Source: Epiperipatus broadwayi
Lineage: Eukaryota > Onychophora > Udeonychophora > Euonychophora > Peripatidae
Assembly: GCA_028023455.1 (NCBI GenBank)
Contig: JAQFVV010012537.1
Location: 558,001 to 622,000, forward strand
Direction: 5' to 3'
Length of the DNA stretch: 64,000 bases
Under the pieces are notes generated by a model that did not search any database, was not told the DNA's origin, and saw nothing but the letters and a program-made list of their open reading frames with translations. Position 1 is the stretch's first letter; every line of letters begins with the position of its first letter. The translations under genes and the position numbers were made by a program. Positions 22,601-35,322 of the stretch are shown one piece after another.

Positions 22601-25600
22601 ATCAAGAACTTTTTGTCAAGTAAAGAGTGAATGGAAGAAAATACGTAATTATACTTTTGATTTTTATTAACTTAGCTTAAATGTAAATTTTCTATTTTTT
22701 ATAAGATTAGGAAAACATAAAACATTAATTTGTTAATAACATATAATTTTATAATATAATAATCTAATAATTTAGATAAGAATATTTTTAGATAAAGTGT
22801 ATGGATGTATATTTTCTTTATGTATGAGATGTTCTATATCCAGTGGATGAAGGAAGCCTACTGAATATGATGACCAGATAAAGGTTATTTGGTAATGATA
22901 ATGAATATTAATAATGTATAATGTATATTCTTTGTTTTCTTTTAGATTATCCATGAATAGTAAGAATGGAGTATAAATGTTTAATTATATGTAAACACAT
23001 TTTTATACAACATTTTTTGAACCATTATGAGATTAGGATAAATTTGGAAATATTCATACAATGATTTTATATTAATGATATAATCCAACATAGTAACAAA
23101 TATTTGTGTGATTTTTTTAAAACTTTCATGTTATTGAATATTCAAATATTATCTGACTAGATTGTATATGATTAAGCATACAGAATAATGAAGTAAGCAA
23201 ACTTTTCTTATGGAACAGTGAGATTGTTTTTTAAAATTATCAGTGAATTTTATTTATTGTTTTTGTAAATGCAGATAGTTATTTTATCGATGTAAGATGT
23301 GAAAAATCTTGAGAAATACTAATGAGATAGTGGCTTGGAAGTACTTGGGTAGACAGGAAACCAAGATGTTTTAAAAAATAGGATGTTATAAGGGATGTGA
23401 ATAATATTTATAGTCTTTGTGTAGATATCAGCATAGTTAACAAAGCCCTGTGTCTGGTACACATTTTATTTGGACAATGTTTATATTCTTTAGATATTTG
23501 ATGTTTTAAATAAAGCTGAAGAAATAGCTTTAACATCGTTTATGCATTGGAGAATATTAGACAGGCAAAGGTCATACCTCCATTTCTTGTTAATACACTG
23601 TGCCATGATTTTGTGATATATGTTATGAGTTATACTTTAGCTTTCTTCCTTAAATCCTATGCATCTATTTCACTATCTATATTTCATGTAACTGCATCGT
23701 TTAGTAAGGTATTTTGAAAAGAAATGCTAAATAATTTAGAGCTTAGGTTATGCTATCGTTTTGTATGAGATTGGTTTATTTGCTTGGAAGGAGTAGAATT
23801 TTATAACTTGAAATTGAAGGTCCAATGAATCCTAAAGGAAAGAAAAAAATCATAGAATATATTTTTGAATTTATTTCGGAAATTAAATATAAATTTTTAG
23901 AATAGAGTATCTAAACAAAGATATTTACTTTAAAATGTTAATAACTTTTGAATGCTTATTATGTTATTGTTTTGGAAAAATAAGTATTGCATATTTTTTT
24001 AAAATACAATAGTATAAAATAAATGATGTAAAGAATAGGCATAGTATAATTTTTATTTATTGAATAATAGGAATATATCGATAATTACACTTATATCATA
24101 CCAAAGTAAGTCTAAAGGGAAATATGTTGTGTTTAGTAAACAAAGTGTAATAAGTGATATTTACTAAAATCTAGTAATGAATTTTGGATAAATATTTTAT
24201 GTAACATCTTTGACATTGCAAGATGAAAATTTGTTTAATTATATTTTAAAAAATCCATACTCATTATAATGTTGATTTGTTTTTCTGTAGAATGTTTTTC
24301 CTACGAAAGTGTTTTTTAAGAAAAATATAGTTTAATAATATTAAGGAAGAAATATTTTTGTTAATAAAATAAATAAATATATTTGTAATAAATTAACCAT
24401 AATGAGAAACCAAATGGTAATATTTTATTTTGTCTGAAGTCTAAATTATTTTATAACCCAGTAAATAAAAATGTAGAGTATAAAATAAGGATATCCATTG
24501 TAAAATAGTGTAAATAAATTGTTTATTTTTATTTTGTTGTTAGTAATAAACTTTAAATTTGTTTTCAAAATTTTTTGTGTCTGAATTGTTTATTTCTCCA
24601 CTACACTGCATGAGCTCACAAGATATCCATAATAATCGAAACATGATATAATTTTGCACAAAAGATAAATAAAAAATTATTTAAGAATCCGAATATTTTA
24701 TTGGTATTCTTTTAATTAAATAATCATAATTTTACATTATTTTTATTGGTCATAAATAAGTTATCACAATAGTATATTAAATTTATATGCTAGCAATTGC
24801 CACACACCCCTTTGTTTATCAGATTATCATATGCTACCACGTATTTATTATATCATTACATGAAGATATAAGATCATATTATATTATTTTATTATGGTAA
24901 TAAAATTATAGTATAAGAAAAGATATACAGAGTTAATTATACAATAAAGAATATTATTATTACTTTATTATTATTAGTTTAATGTAGTAGATTATGACAT
25001 AAAATCCCTTTTCATATTTTACTACCGTAATTTTAATTAACTTAGAGTAAATTTTATGAACCTGAGATTCTATTGATCTAGATTATTATAAATAGAAGAT
25101 TAGGACTTAATTATTAGCTTAATCTGCATGAGTAAAAGTTATTAAAGTCATAAGAATACTATGAGTTTGTTATTTGAAATAGTAATAAGGGGGGATAGTG
25201 TTCTTATGCCATTGAGGTAGTATCCTGTAGGATATTGGCTCAATGTAATCTATCTTGTCACCTGTATTTTCACTTCCAAGTCTCATGAAAATATTAAATA
25301 TTTTATTTATTAATTATTAACTGAGCTAGAACCTGTTTTACTTTATATCATATACTATCTGGAAGTGAGGATGCAAACGCATGGCATGGTTTGAATATAT
25401 ATATATATAAGTAATATAGTATTTTATAAGAGCATGAAATTAGAGAATCTCTGAGATCATTGAGAGATCAGCCAGCTAACTAAAAGCATACCTAACCATC
25501 AATCAGCATTATAAAGTAAATATCAGTATAAGTAAAATACCATTCATCATCATTAATGGGAATAAACAAATAAGTCCAATAAATCAACAGTCAACCTTGT

Positions 25601-27999
25601 GACTGGATTGGAAATGGGTCTTCTGTAGACCAGGCTAACTATTGAGCCTTTGCCAGCTTGGGCAATTATTTAAATATAATTTGGATGCACCAGTTTAGTG
25701 CCCATCCATTAGAATACACAATAATCAGAAATCAAAACAATAATGCTGGGAGATAAAAACATGTTGATCATCATCAATGCTCAGGCCATTTGTAGTAGCC
25801 AATTATAATCTCAAATTTTTAATAAGACTAAAGTAAAATAAAAAATAATGCATGGGTTTTAAAGAGTATCCTCTTTTGCACCAACCAGGATGATGACTGA
25901 TCATCTCTGGATGCCCCAAAGCACTAAATCCACATCCCCATTTATATATTCATACCGTGCATAAATCTAGCTCAGAGAACATAAGCTCTATTAATGTATG
26001 TGACCAAGAGATGATGGAAACAATTTTTAACAATTAAATACAAGTTTATTATTAACAAAAAAAATTTTAAGTCTTATAAAAATAAAATTACACACATATA
26101 AACTTTCTGATTTTGATTACAATACAAAATTTCAAATAATGTCATTGCGATTTACATAATTGCTATTCAAAATTCAAATCATTACATTGGTTTACTTATA
26201 CATATATGCACACAGTTGGGTGATTTATAATATACAATTAATATTCACTAACAAAAAAAATGATTATAAACCTATTTAAACTTGTTACAATAATATATTT
26301 TTCATAATTAATTCAATATTGAAAGTATACAGAGTCATGTTGCATAATTCTTTCATAAAGTTTAACTTTTTTTTTTTGATTTTAATTCAAACAAAATTAT
26401 GTTTGCATTTAAGTTATATATTCTTCTTTTAATATCTTTTTTTTTAAATAAGGATTTACCAAAACAATTTCTTTAAATATATATCAAATTGTCTTTCTTT
26501 TAGACATTTGACTCAAGCAAATTATTTATTTGTTTTGCTTTAAGTTATTAATTTATAATTTTAAAAGTCATTTTAAGAAATATTAAAATAAAATAACTCA
26601 CTGTATATACATGTGAGGTGTTTATCTGTGGTTCCCTGTGTGTATTGATAAACAGCAGCATAAGTGTACCAATTTTTTCAAGCTTTTTCTTGGTAAGCTT
26701 AGTTTTTGGTCCAACAGAAAAATGTAATCCAAGTTTGTCATCATCATCAGGTAAAAATATATAATTCAGGTATGGTTGGCTTTCTCCTTTCTGTAGTCAG
26801 TTCCATTTATACTTGGATTTTGTAAGCTTCAGGTCAGCAAGCTGTTTTCCAGAACACTTTTAAGGCTATGAATTACAAAGAATCTTGACCCTTTTCCTCC
26901 ATGTGAATTCAAACTCCACCAGTAAACTGTAGAGGAGCCACTTCCTTGCATTCTTACATCCTTATGGAAGTTCTCTTGATAATTATTCTAACTATCTTTG
27001 CAGCTAGCTTTACTGTGGCCATTTTCTGCTACAGTTACTAATTTTTCTCAAAATATTTTAGCCAAGTTTGCAGCTAGCTCTGCAGTTATCTCTTCTGCTA
27101 ACCACTTCTCAGAAAATTAAAGCCAAACTTTTGCAGTTGCCCACTGCTTAAAATATTAAGACCAGACTCTTCTGGTCAACTCTTACAAAACTGCAAGTAG
27201 AATACTCACTGATATTTTTTTGTTAGTCTTTTTATAATCTTGGGTGAGTCATGTGATAAAAACATAGTGACTGTTTTCAATTAACTTTAATCCATTTGGA
27301 AACAAGCTGGAAATTTCTATCAAGGTGTGATATTCATGTTTTTACTTTAATCTCTGGAATTTGACCAAAGGTGTGACAATCCTTTAAAATTTTTCATCTA
27401 CAAAGAGTTTTTTTAACTACATAGTAGAAATGCAAACAAGCATTAATTAAAAAAGATATTTTGTACAAGTTTTAATTAAAAGATTTTAAAAATAAATTAT
27501 ACTTGTTTTTTTTTTTTGTAATTTCAAAATCAGAATTAGAAATATTATTTATCAGACCATTTTAAAAGTTTAATCCATAACAAAATTTTATTTTAAACCC
27601 AGAGTTATTTAACCCTTTACTTATTATTATTTTATTTTAGGAAATATAGAAAAATATCTACAAAAATTTATGTCTGTGTTTATTTCTACTTTCCTTTCAA
27701 CCTTATATATATATTTATGCACACACCCTATATTAGTGTGTGCTATGTAATCCAATGGGTTACAATATATTTCATTCAATGTTTATGTCAATAATTATAA
27801 TTTAATATTTTTAAGACTAATTAAAAACTCCATTTAAATGCGCTAGCCATTTATTTATATTACTGTAAAATATGTATTTATTTTAAAATTAAACACATAT
27901 ACAAAAGTGATTTGTCATAAAATATTTCTTTTAAAAGACATTTTAAATTTCTAATATTTTAAGTATAGACTTCTTAATTAGTTTTTTTTTCATGTGTCA
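19630..27999. other. First part of the 36.5-kb fibrillin intron; no gene seen
   Basis: A+T-rich sequence with an 83-bp tandem duplication at 19921-20086, a TA microsatellite near 25398, and two slightly GC-richer stretches (25170-26030 and 26590-27420). These carry CATCATC-type triplets and short direct repeats such as 'tttgcagctagct' (26998 and 27068) and may be old retroelement non-coding sequence. No protein-coding frame resembling a gene was found on either strand. Confidence 0.5.
19921..20086. repeat. Two-copy tandem repeat, 83-bp unit
   Basis: 19921-20003 and 20004-20086 both run from GAAAACGATAGTAGAAAGAA to AAAAATACAGCTA, with a handful of substitutions and compensating single-base indels. 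Non-coding, 290 bp upstream of exon H in the large intron. Confidence 0.9.
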
Positions 28000-28086
28000 A
28001 AGCATCGGCCAGGAAGCGAATCTGCAAACCCGAGACAGCTGCTTGTAAGGCATCTGTGCTGACCAGTCGACCACCAATGCTTGACA
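28000..28086 (-). repeat. Possible tRNA-derived SINE fragment
   Basis: A GC-richer 87-bp patch abutting the LTR at 28087. On the minus strand it reads a TGGTCAGCACAG segment resembling an A box, then CTCGGGTTTGCAGATTC resembling a diverged B box, then CTTCCTGGC. Spacing is roughly tRNA-like. A tRNA-derived SINE head is possible, but the B box is poor. It could also be part of the neighbouring retroelement. Confidence 0.22.
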
Positions 28087-28490
28087 TGTCTTAATTAGTT
28101 GTCTGATTTGGTGTAAAATGCAATTAATTGAACCAAACTAATTAAGCAGATAACAAAAGGAATTATTCAACCCTAAGTTATAAACTGGTATACTCCAGAA
28201 AACAAAAGCAACTAAATAGATAAAAGGGGGGTTTTGGAAAGGGAGGCCAGAAAGAGTACAGAGTGCATTCAGTGAATTCTAGGAGCATCTGTTGCAAAGG
28301 AACAGTGAGGGGAGAGAGTACAGAGCACATTCCGTGAATTCTAGGAGAGCATCTGTTGCAAAGGAACAGCGAGGGAATTAAGAATTACCCTATGTTGAGA
28401 AAGGAACAAATTAAGACATAGAAACTATATGTGCAGGATTATAGTTCGAGTATTCATTATTGTACGTATATAGTGTGTTTTTCTAAGACA
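28087..28490 (+). repeat. LTR of a gypsy-like element (404 bp), 5' LTR of a truncated copy
   Basis: Starts TGTCTTA and ends TAAGACA, perfect 7-bp inverted termini. It is followed after two bases by TTGGCGGGGACC, a plausible primer-binding site, and then by a gag relic in the same orientation. It includes a 62-bp two-copy tandem repeat (28253-28312 and 28315-28375: GAATTCTAGGAG and CATCTGTTGCAAAGGAACAG in both). No matching 3' LTR was found downstream. Confidence 0.65.
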
Positions 28491-28738
28491 GCTTGGCGGG
28501 GACCAGAACTGTGTTAATTGGTATATGCCAATTTCTCATCACATCCTTAACTTGGAACAGTTGAGAACTTTGTATAAATTATAAATTAATTAGCATCAAA
28601 CTATCTTAGGAATTAAACTCTAACTAGTTCGTGAATTAATATTTGCATGCTGTAATTGAAGAATCAATACACAGCAACCTGATACAGTCAAATTAACTGA
28701 ACTAAAACCATAGTGAATAATTAGCAATTAATTATAAA

Positions 28739-29141
28739 TGTCAGTCTTCGGACAAAACTCTATTGGAGAGTTCGATGTATCTGTCGCAAGTTGAAATTTT
28801 CTTCATTCTAAATGGGATTGAAGATAACAAGCACAAAGTAGCCACCCTCCTATGTTTCTCTAGGGAAAAATTATTGAAATAGCCAATAAATTATATAAAT
28901 ATTCCATAGATGAAAATGTACTATTCAAGAAATTATCCCAGAGGCTACACAAATTTTTCAGCCCTCGCCCATCCTGCCACATAGCATGCCTTCAGTTAAG
29001 AAATTGAAAACAACTAAATAGTAAAACAATCAAATAATATAATTTAGCTCTCAAAGAGCTAGTGAAAGATTGTGCTTACGGTGATTTTGTAGAAGAAATA
29101 TTACTTGATCAGCTGCTATGGGGAATGTCCGACGATGGGTA
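28739..29141 (+). pseudogene. Gag relic of the 28087 LTR element
   Basis: Starts at ATG 28739 (MSVFGQNSIGEFDVS) and reads on through frameshifts and stops. Blocks recognisable against the gag at 60344-61102 are HKVATLLCF, IIEIANKLY, FFSPRPSCHIACLQLR and VEEILLDQLLWGMSDD. The counterpart reads VASLLCFAGERVIEIANKLC, then FNPQPSKFIAQLHFRGR, then LEEALLEQLLYGINDD. The two are clearly one gag family. The similarity ends abruptly at 29141; no zinc knuckle or pol follows, so the element is truncated at its 3' side. Confidence 0.7.
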
Positions 29142-32100
29142 ATATTTCTCGGTAAATAGATTTAAATATTTTACAATTTAAAAGTAAAATAATTTTATTT
29201 TTAGATTTCTAGAATCACACCACATATTTTCTGTCAAAAGTAAATAAGGATTGGGAGATAACAATATAATTAAATAATCAAAGTTTTGGTAACATTTATT
29301 AATTAGTGGCTTAAATTTTGCCATCAAATAAATAACAGATGTCCACTCAGGTATTTTTAATTAAAACATTGTTAAAATTAAAAGTTCTAATCCAAATATC
29401 TTAAAAGCAAAAACTAATCATAAAATCCCTGTTTTCAGATATTCAGATAAGTTGGCAGCTGTGATTCATATCTATTTTTGGCCTAGAGTGACTGCCATGG
29501 GGTAATTTTATTGTATGCTAGTTTAGTATATATAGGGCTGATTTCTATTCCTGAAGAATATTATAATGCTATGCTTGATTGATTCTATTCATGCATAATG
29601 CTATCCTTGTGATATAAATTTTATGCTTGTGCTATTGTTTTTATGCTATGATGTTATAATATTAATGTGAATTTCTTTGCATGAAATACTTGACATTTGT
29701 GCGTTTTGCTTTGAACCTGAGTTAAGATATTTAAAATATTGAATGTAGAACAGCTGAAATTAGTGAAGCCAGCCCTATACCATTAGAGAAATTAGTAAAT
29801 TACCAGCCTTTACCCATTAACGGAGAATGTCTGAGTAGACTGGCAGGAAGGCTCTTCCTGCTTGGAATGGCCTGTCCTGCAGCATATATCATCTAATGCT
29901 CCGGACCTGTTGTAAACTGCCACCCCTGCTGAACATGTATCATCTTTAACCATGAACCTGCTATATTGATAAAATGCTACTTAATGTCCATTGGAGTTTT
30001 AAACCAGAAGATGTGCACGGACTGCCTCAAGTTAAAATGAGGTAACCCCATTAACCCAAGAGCTCTTGTGTTGACTATTTTATTTCTAAAAGCTAGCTAA
30101 AATTTAAATGTATATCTTTTATTATGAAACAGTATTTCTGTAAATATATTTGTAACCTAACTTGTGTGCTTTTCTTTCTATCCTTGGGTTAATATTTTCT
30201 ATTTTATATATTTGCCAATTTATTTCTTCTATTATAGTAGTGTGCTTAAATAGCCATCAAATGAGCGAATTATTTCCTTCCCTCCTATTAGTGTAATGCC
30301 ATTTTGGTGTGGATTAATTTTATAGTTGACCCCTAAATAGATGTTTGCTAAAATCGTTTGTTTGAGGACTACTGTTTTATTTTATTTCAAGAAAGGTATA
30401 TTTAGTATTTTTGTATATATAATGCGAGGATATGCACAAAATTGATAAGTAGATTTTATAATTATAGAAATGCATGATTGCATATTGCCTTATTAATCCC
30501 ATTTTAATCATGCATTTCACTCCATTTTATTATGTTCAAATAACATTGTATTTATAATGCCTTTTACGAACTGCAAAATTGAGGTCAAGAATGTGTGGAC
30601 CATTTTTAAAATATAGGAATTGGGTTAAGCGCCTTTATTTGTTCACTTACACTTTTCGTTATATTTATATTGTGTTACTAGGGTGGGCATATAGGATGTT
30701 GAGACCTTGCTTTGTTTATACAGGGATTTAAGGTTCATACCTTTCCCTTTTATTCTCGCAATTTCCAGATATTGTATTAGCTAGAAACCATACCTGGAAC
30801 AGGAGGCTTCAATCATCCAGCCATGGAGTTTATGGTAATAGGCCATGCTCAGGCTATGTGATCAAACCTCTTCGGGTTCCCTGGTGAAATGCCATCCCAT
30901 CCATTTTCATTTTAGTATTTATTTTATTTTATTTCACAAAACCATGGTTTCAACATACTGCACTCCATTCTATACATTATGCCTCCACTAGTACCACCAT
31001 TCCCTTGTTATCATTAAATATTATATTCAATTACCCATGTCTTAACCACTTCCATGCCTCTAGCTCAACGAGATTTCATCCGCACCATTCTAGAAAGTTC
31101 TTTTCTCAGATTTTAGAATATAAATTGATTTAAGCAACACTTATCACATTTGCCATAGGCTTCACATTTGTGAATTAACCTTTCTTTTATGATTGTATAT
31201 TTGTTTTAAGTGCATTATTATAATTTCAACATGCATTGACCCAAGATATAGAAAGATTGTATAGATTAACCAGCCATTAATGTAAATGGCATTTTATTGT
31301 ATCTATTTCAAATATGTTTATCTTTTAATTTGATGGCCTAGTCTGGCTTATTCAGACAAAGCCATTTTATAGTGCTAATTAATAAACCATATTTAAATTA
31401 TAATCAGTTTAAATATATTTATTTATTTTCTGCAATCCACACCATTACTCAGGTCTATTTCTCAGTTTATATATATTTTGTATCATACATCGTCTTTAGT
31501 TAGCTAACCTTTCCTTGACCACTGGCACTGGAAAGAAACTATGCTATTAGTAGCATCAGATACGTTATCATGTAGGTGGCGCTGTGGAGTAAAGACTTTA
31601 GATTCGAACTTAGGATTTCTGGGACACAACTCCTAGAGTGTTGAGTTTTGGGTCTGGGGTTTGAACTCTGCAGTGTGTTAGCGAGATACCATTCTGACCG
31701 TTACAATAATTTACAAACAATTGATACTTTGATATGATGTACTTTTATGAGTATAAAATTTCCCCCCAAAAATGTTCAATTTATCGATTATTTATCTTAG
31801 TATAGCTTCCGTAGCTCCATGCAGTATTTAAAAGCAGAAATTAAAAGGAAAAACAAAGGTGGTATGCCAACATTTCCATTTCCGTGAGATTTTTTTTTAT
31901 TAAAAAACATAAGTGAGACTATTTGAGAAATAATATTATTTCTAGAACAAAAAAAAATATTACCACTAAATTTAAAATGAATATTTAATACTTCTAAATC
32001 TTATTAATACATTGTAACTAGGATATACAGGACCATGATTGACATATAAAGTATCTATCTTTTTTCATAATAATTTGATCAGCTGTAATAAGTATAATTA

Positions 32101-32308
32101 TTAAATTGCATATAGTTTCAATAGTGAATAATTGAAATAATATCAGACAAACAATAAATTATAAAATTATATTGATAATAGCATTTCATTTAGTAGTAGG
32201 AATACAACAATGATATTACAAATGTTAGAAAATAATATCTTATAACTATTATATTATTTTTTGAAAGTATGTTAACAATATAATACAATCATAATATTGA
32301 TATGTCCA
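29142..32308. other. Intronic sequence, no gene seen
   Basis: Less extremely A+T-rich than the rest at 29450-31700, without a supported coding frame. A possible SINE lies at 31573-31690. The stretch around 30770-30905 has motifs typical of retroelement untranslated sequence but no recognisable protein. Confidence 0.5.
31573..31690 (+). repeat. Possible tRNA-derived SINE
   Basis: TAGGTGGCGCTGTGG resembles a pol III A box, and GGGGTTTGAACTCTG about 80 bp later resembles a B box (GGTTCGANNCC). A GATTCGAAC sequence lies between them. It is flanked by A+T-rich sequence. The spacing is longer than in a tRNA, and no poly(A) or simple-repeat tail was identified, so this is a weak candidate. Confidence 0.3.
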
Positions 32309-33200
32309 TGCCTCCTTAATCTTATGGCTGTGACCCTTATTGGAGAACTTTCTGTTCCCTGACTAAATTCCCAAATGTTATATTCAGCTGTCTCTTAGTG
32401 TACTGCCAGACACCTTAACTGTGAACTTAACCATTCCCAGACTAATCTAACTAAAATAATTCCCCAGTAATGACTTGATACTATTAGGTTGAGATTAATT
32501 ATATTTAATAATAATAATAATCTTAGTAATTGTTAACCAAACATTACAATTTATAGTGCTCTATCTACATTACATATATACATAAGCCCATAGGTATATA
32601 AAAATAATAATCAAGATCTATATGATCTGCATAAGTTCTAGCTGGCTGTTCATATATTCAGAGGCCAACTCTCTGCACCTCAAGTCACCATGCATTTGGG
32701 TGACATTCTACACCCAATTATGGTTAAGCTCCAAGAATAAAATGTCCTTGATTCAATTTGCACTGAATCTTCACATTGTTTCCTTTCCTAATGCTGATTG
32801 GCTCCTAATCCCATCCATTGCCAATGTCTTATGCCTTCTTAATCTTATGGCCTGGAGGGGAGCTTTCTATTCCCTGATTAAATCCCCAAATTTGTTATGT
32901 CCATCTATCTCTTACTGTACTTTCAGACACCTTGCATATGAGCTTAATGACTGGAAACTATTATGTTAAAATTAATGGCATTTACTAATAATCTTAGAAA
33001 TTGTTAACTCAAGATCTATATGACCTGTATCTGGCTTTCACATGTTTGGAGACCAGCTCTCCACAGTTGAAGTTACCGTGCCTTCAGGCGACACTGGTGA
33101 AGCTTCAAGAATAAAGTGTCCTTTTCTTGATCCAATTTGCATCGAGTCTTCTCATTGTTTCATTTCCTAATGCTGATTGGCTCCTAATCCTATTCATCAG
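32309..33200. repeat. Tandem repeat of alternating blocks (period about 400-520 bp)
   Basis: Four blocks in the order B0 (32309-32611), A (32612-32831), B (32832-33009), A' (33010-33200). The A blocks share CAAGATCTATATGA, the AAGAATAAA-TGTCCTT stretch and TGCTGATTGGCTCCTAATCC. The B blocks share TTAATCTTATGGC, TTCCCTGA-TAAAT-CCCAAAT and CAGACACCTT. The unit has a poly(A)-signal-like AATAAA and may be the terminal part of a retroelement. The 115-codon frame at 32622-32969 falls across A and B and looks incidental. Confidence 0.75.
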
Positions 33201-33865
33201 ATAAAGTGATTACTCATTTCACTGCTCACATGCTGGATACAAGAATTTAAACTATTATATATATAACTTTAATTAATGAGTTATATTTAGCTTACAGTTT
33301 TTTATCAAGGAGAAAATGTAACTCTCAAATTACTTTGACTGTTCTATATACCATTATAATACTAATATCAAAATTGGAAAGGAATAAAATCCTTGTGTTG
33401 CTCTTCCACAAAATAATAATTCTTTACAACAGCTATATAATCAAATAATAATTTTATATATTAAAAATCTTTTTTTTAAACATCTGCTTTGGTGCCCTTT
33501 TTAAATGTTACAAATCTATTAACGAATTGCCTGACTTAAAACCATCCAGTGGCAATAATGAAATTAAAACAAACAATAATAATATAAATAATTAAAACAA
33601 ATGAAGACCCTCATATATAAATTCAATAATTACAAAACAATTGATTATATCATAACATTATGTTAAACAATATTACATGTAGTTTTTATACAATTATTTA
33701 TACCAACTTATATAATTTTCCATTCATTTTTAATCAACCAATTATTAACGAAATTTGTAGAAGTCTTATAAATATTCATATATTTGCCTTCTTTTTGAAT
33801 CTTTAATGAAATATAAATATTTAATACTTTTTGTAGCATCTATTCTATGGCCATATTTCAAGTAG

Positions 33866-34250
33866 TGAATATCAATACTTATGTGCTTATAACGCTCATT
33901 AAAGAAGTTATATGTTATTAAATTTATTTAAAGCTTAGTGCTTTCAAAGCTCTATGGCTTCATAATCATAGCTGTGCAAAATAAAAATAAAACAGTTGAT
34001 AGTGATGAGGGGGTGTATTCAAATTTATGTTAATTAGATGTTTCGGTATATTATTTAAAATATTGTTTGACTTAGTTTGTCCATCTTTTGGAAATGGCAA
34101 AACAGGTGTCCTTTCTATTAATTGATTGGTTGTCATTATTTATGAAATATGCCTCCTTTATTTTGCACCTATAGTCGTTACTTTCTTTACACACTATTCT
34201 GGGATTGGTGGGTTCAAATATGTGTCCAGTAGCTTTTTCATAATGCAGAC
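33866..34250 (-). mobile_element. Extra PLE terminus inside the left arm
   Basis: Absent from the right arm, where the sequence passes directly from GGTCTGCATTAT to ATATTCACTACTTG. It encodes a different GIY-YIG C-terminus and ends, at 33930-33970, with the terminal tag also found at 4576 and 43442 (AGTGCTTTC-AAAG, then TTCATAATCATAG). Either a second PLE inserted here, or the right arm lost this part together with the end of the nuclease. Confidence 0.5.
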
Positions 34251-35274
34251 CTATCATCTTTTCTTGTAAAAGCATTGTTATGTTCTTTGGTTTTTACCTC
34301 TAATTGTTTTCCAGTATGTCCAAAATAAATCATTTTACACATATCGAATGTAATTTTGTATACAATTTTTTGAACTATAAATCATCTCTTAACCTATAAT
34401 TACCTATTAATTGATCAAGATTTTTACTATTTGACCAGTCAATATTTATATTCTCATCAATATAATTTTTATTATACCTTAAATTATTATAAATCCTAGA
34501 ATAATATGAATGTTTAATCCATTTCTTACTTGATTCATTATTACCATTATCAATACCGTCATTATTTTCAAAAAATTTTATAATCTACCACAGATTTTTT
34601 AGAAGTAAAAAATATATTGCTAATAGTTTTAGGATTATATTCATAATCTTTATATAATTTAATAAATTGATTCTTTTGTAATTGAGCCACACTTTTATCT
34701 ATATTGTATTTATCAGTCCTATATTTAAAATTTTTAATTACTGCTAATTTTTGTACCTATGCTTGTTGTAATTCTCTTTATCTATATTAATTTATATATA
34801 TATTATTAAACTCATTATGAATATTATTCATTACTCTTTTATTACCAGTAATTAAAATATCATAAACATATCTAGAATAATGTATTATTTCTTGACTAAT
34901 TATTCTTTTTTTAATTACAATATTTTCTAATCCATTTATAAATATTGATGATATTAAGCCATTAATTGCACAACCCATAACCCATCCCTCATTTATATTT
35001 CAAAATTCATTTTTATATTTAAAATATAAACTATTGTGTATTAATTTTAAACCCACTTCAATAATATTTATTATGTTTATATCATTTATATACTTACTTA
35101 AATTTTTTATTAATATATCTATACTTTTAAGTCTTGAAATACTTGGATACATTTTTTTCAATGTCCATTGTAAAAATACTTTGATTACTATTTAATTTTA
35201 TACTATTTAATTTATTAATAATACAATCAGCATTCTTTATAGAATATTCACCATATCCTAAAATACTAGTTATC
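34072..35274 (-). pseudogene. PLE reverse transcriptase and GIY-YIG endonuclease, left copy (broken)
   Basis: Read from high to low coordinate. A motif-A-like stretch near 35170 is followed by WVMGCAINGLISSIFINGLE (34920-34980). Next comes the catalytic motif, reading SRYVYDILI at about 34855-34880, where PLEs normally have a Y-x-D-D; the second-last position is Y here, so the active site is lost. Then come a linker, GIY-YIG pieces (YFGHTGKQLEV and KTKEH) and a frame at 34275-34072 with LLQEKMIGLHYEKATGHIFE, then IVCKESNDYRCKIKEAYFI, the end of a GIY-YIG nuclease. Several frameshifts; not functional. Confidence 0.72.
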
Positions 35275-35322
35275 TATTAATTTAAATACTTACAAAACTT
35301 CTGTAAAATAAATATATAAATG

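Noticed and set aside
25994-27376. An LTR from TGTGACC to GTGTGACA
   Set aside because: The ends are not inverted repeats, and there is no second copy, PBS or coding sequence.
32622-32969. 115-codon frame as a gene
   Set aside because: It spans two blocks of a non-coding tandem repeat and the frame is not kept in the other copies.
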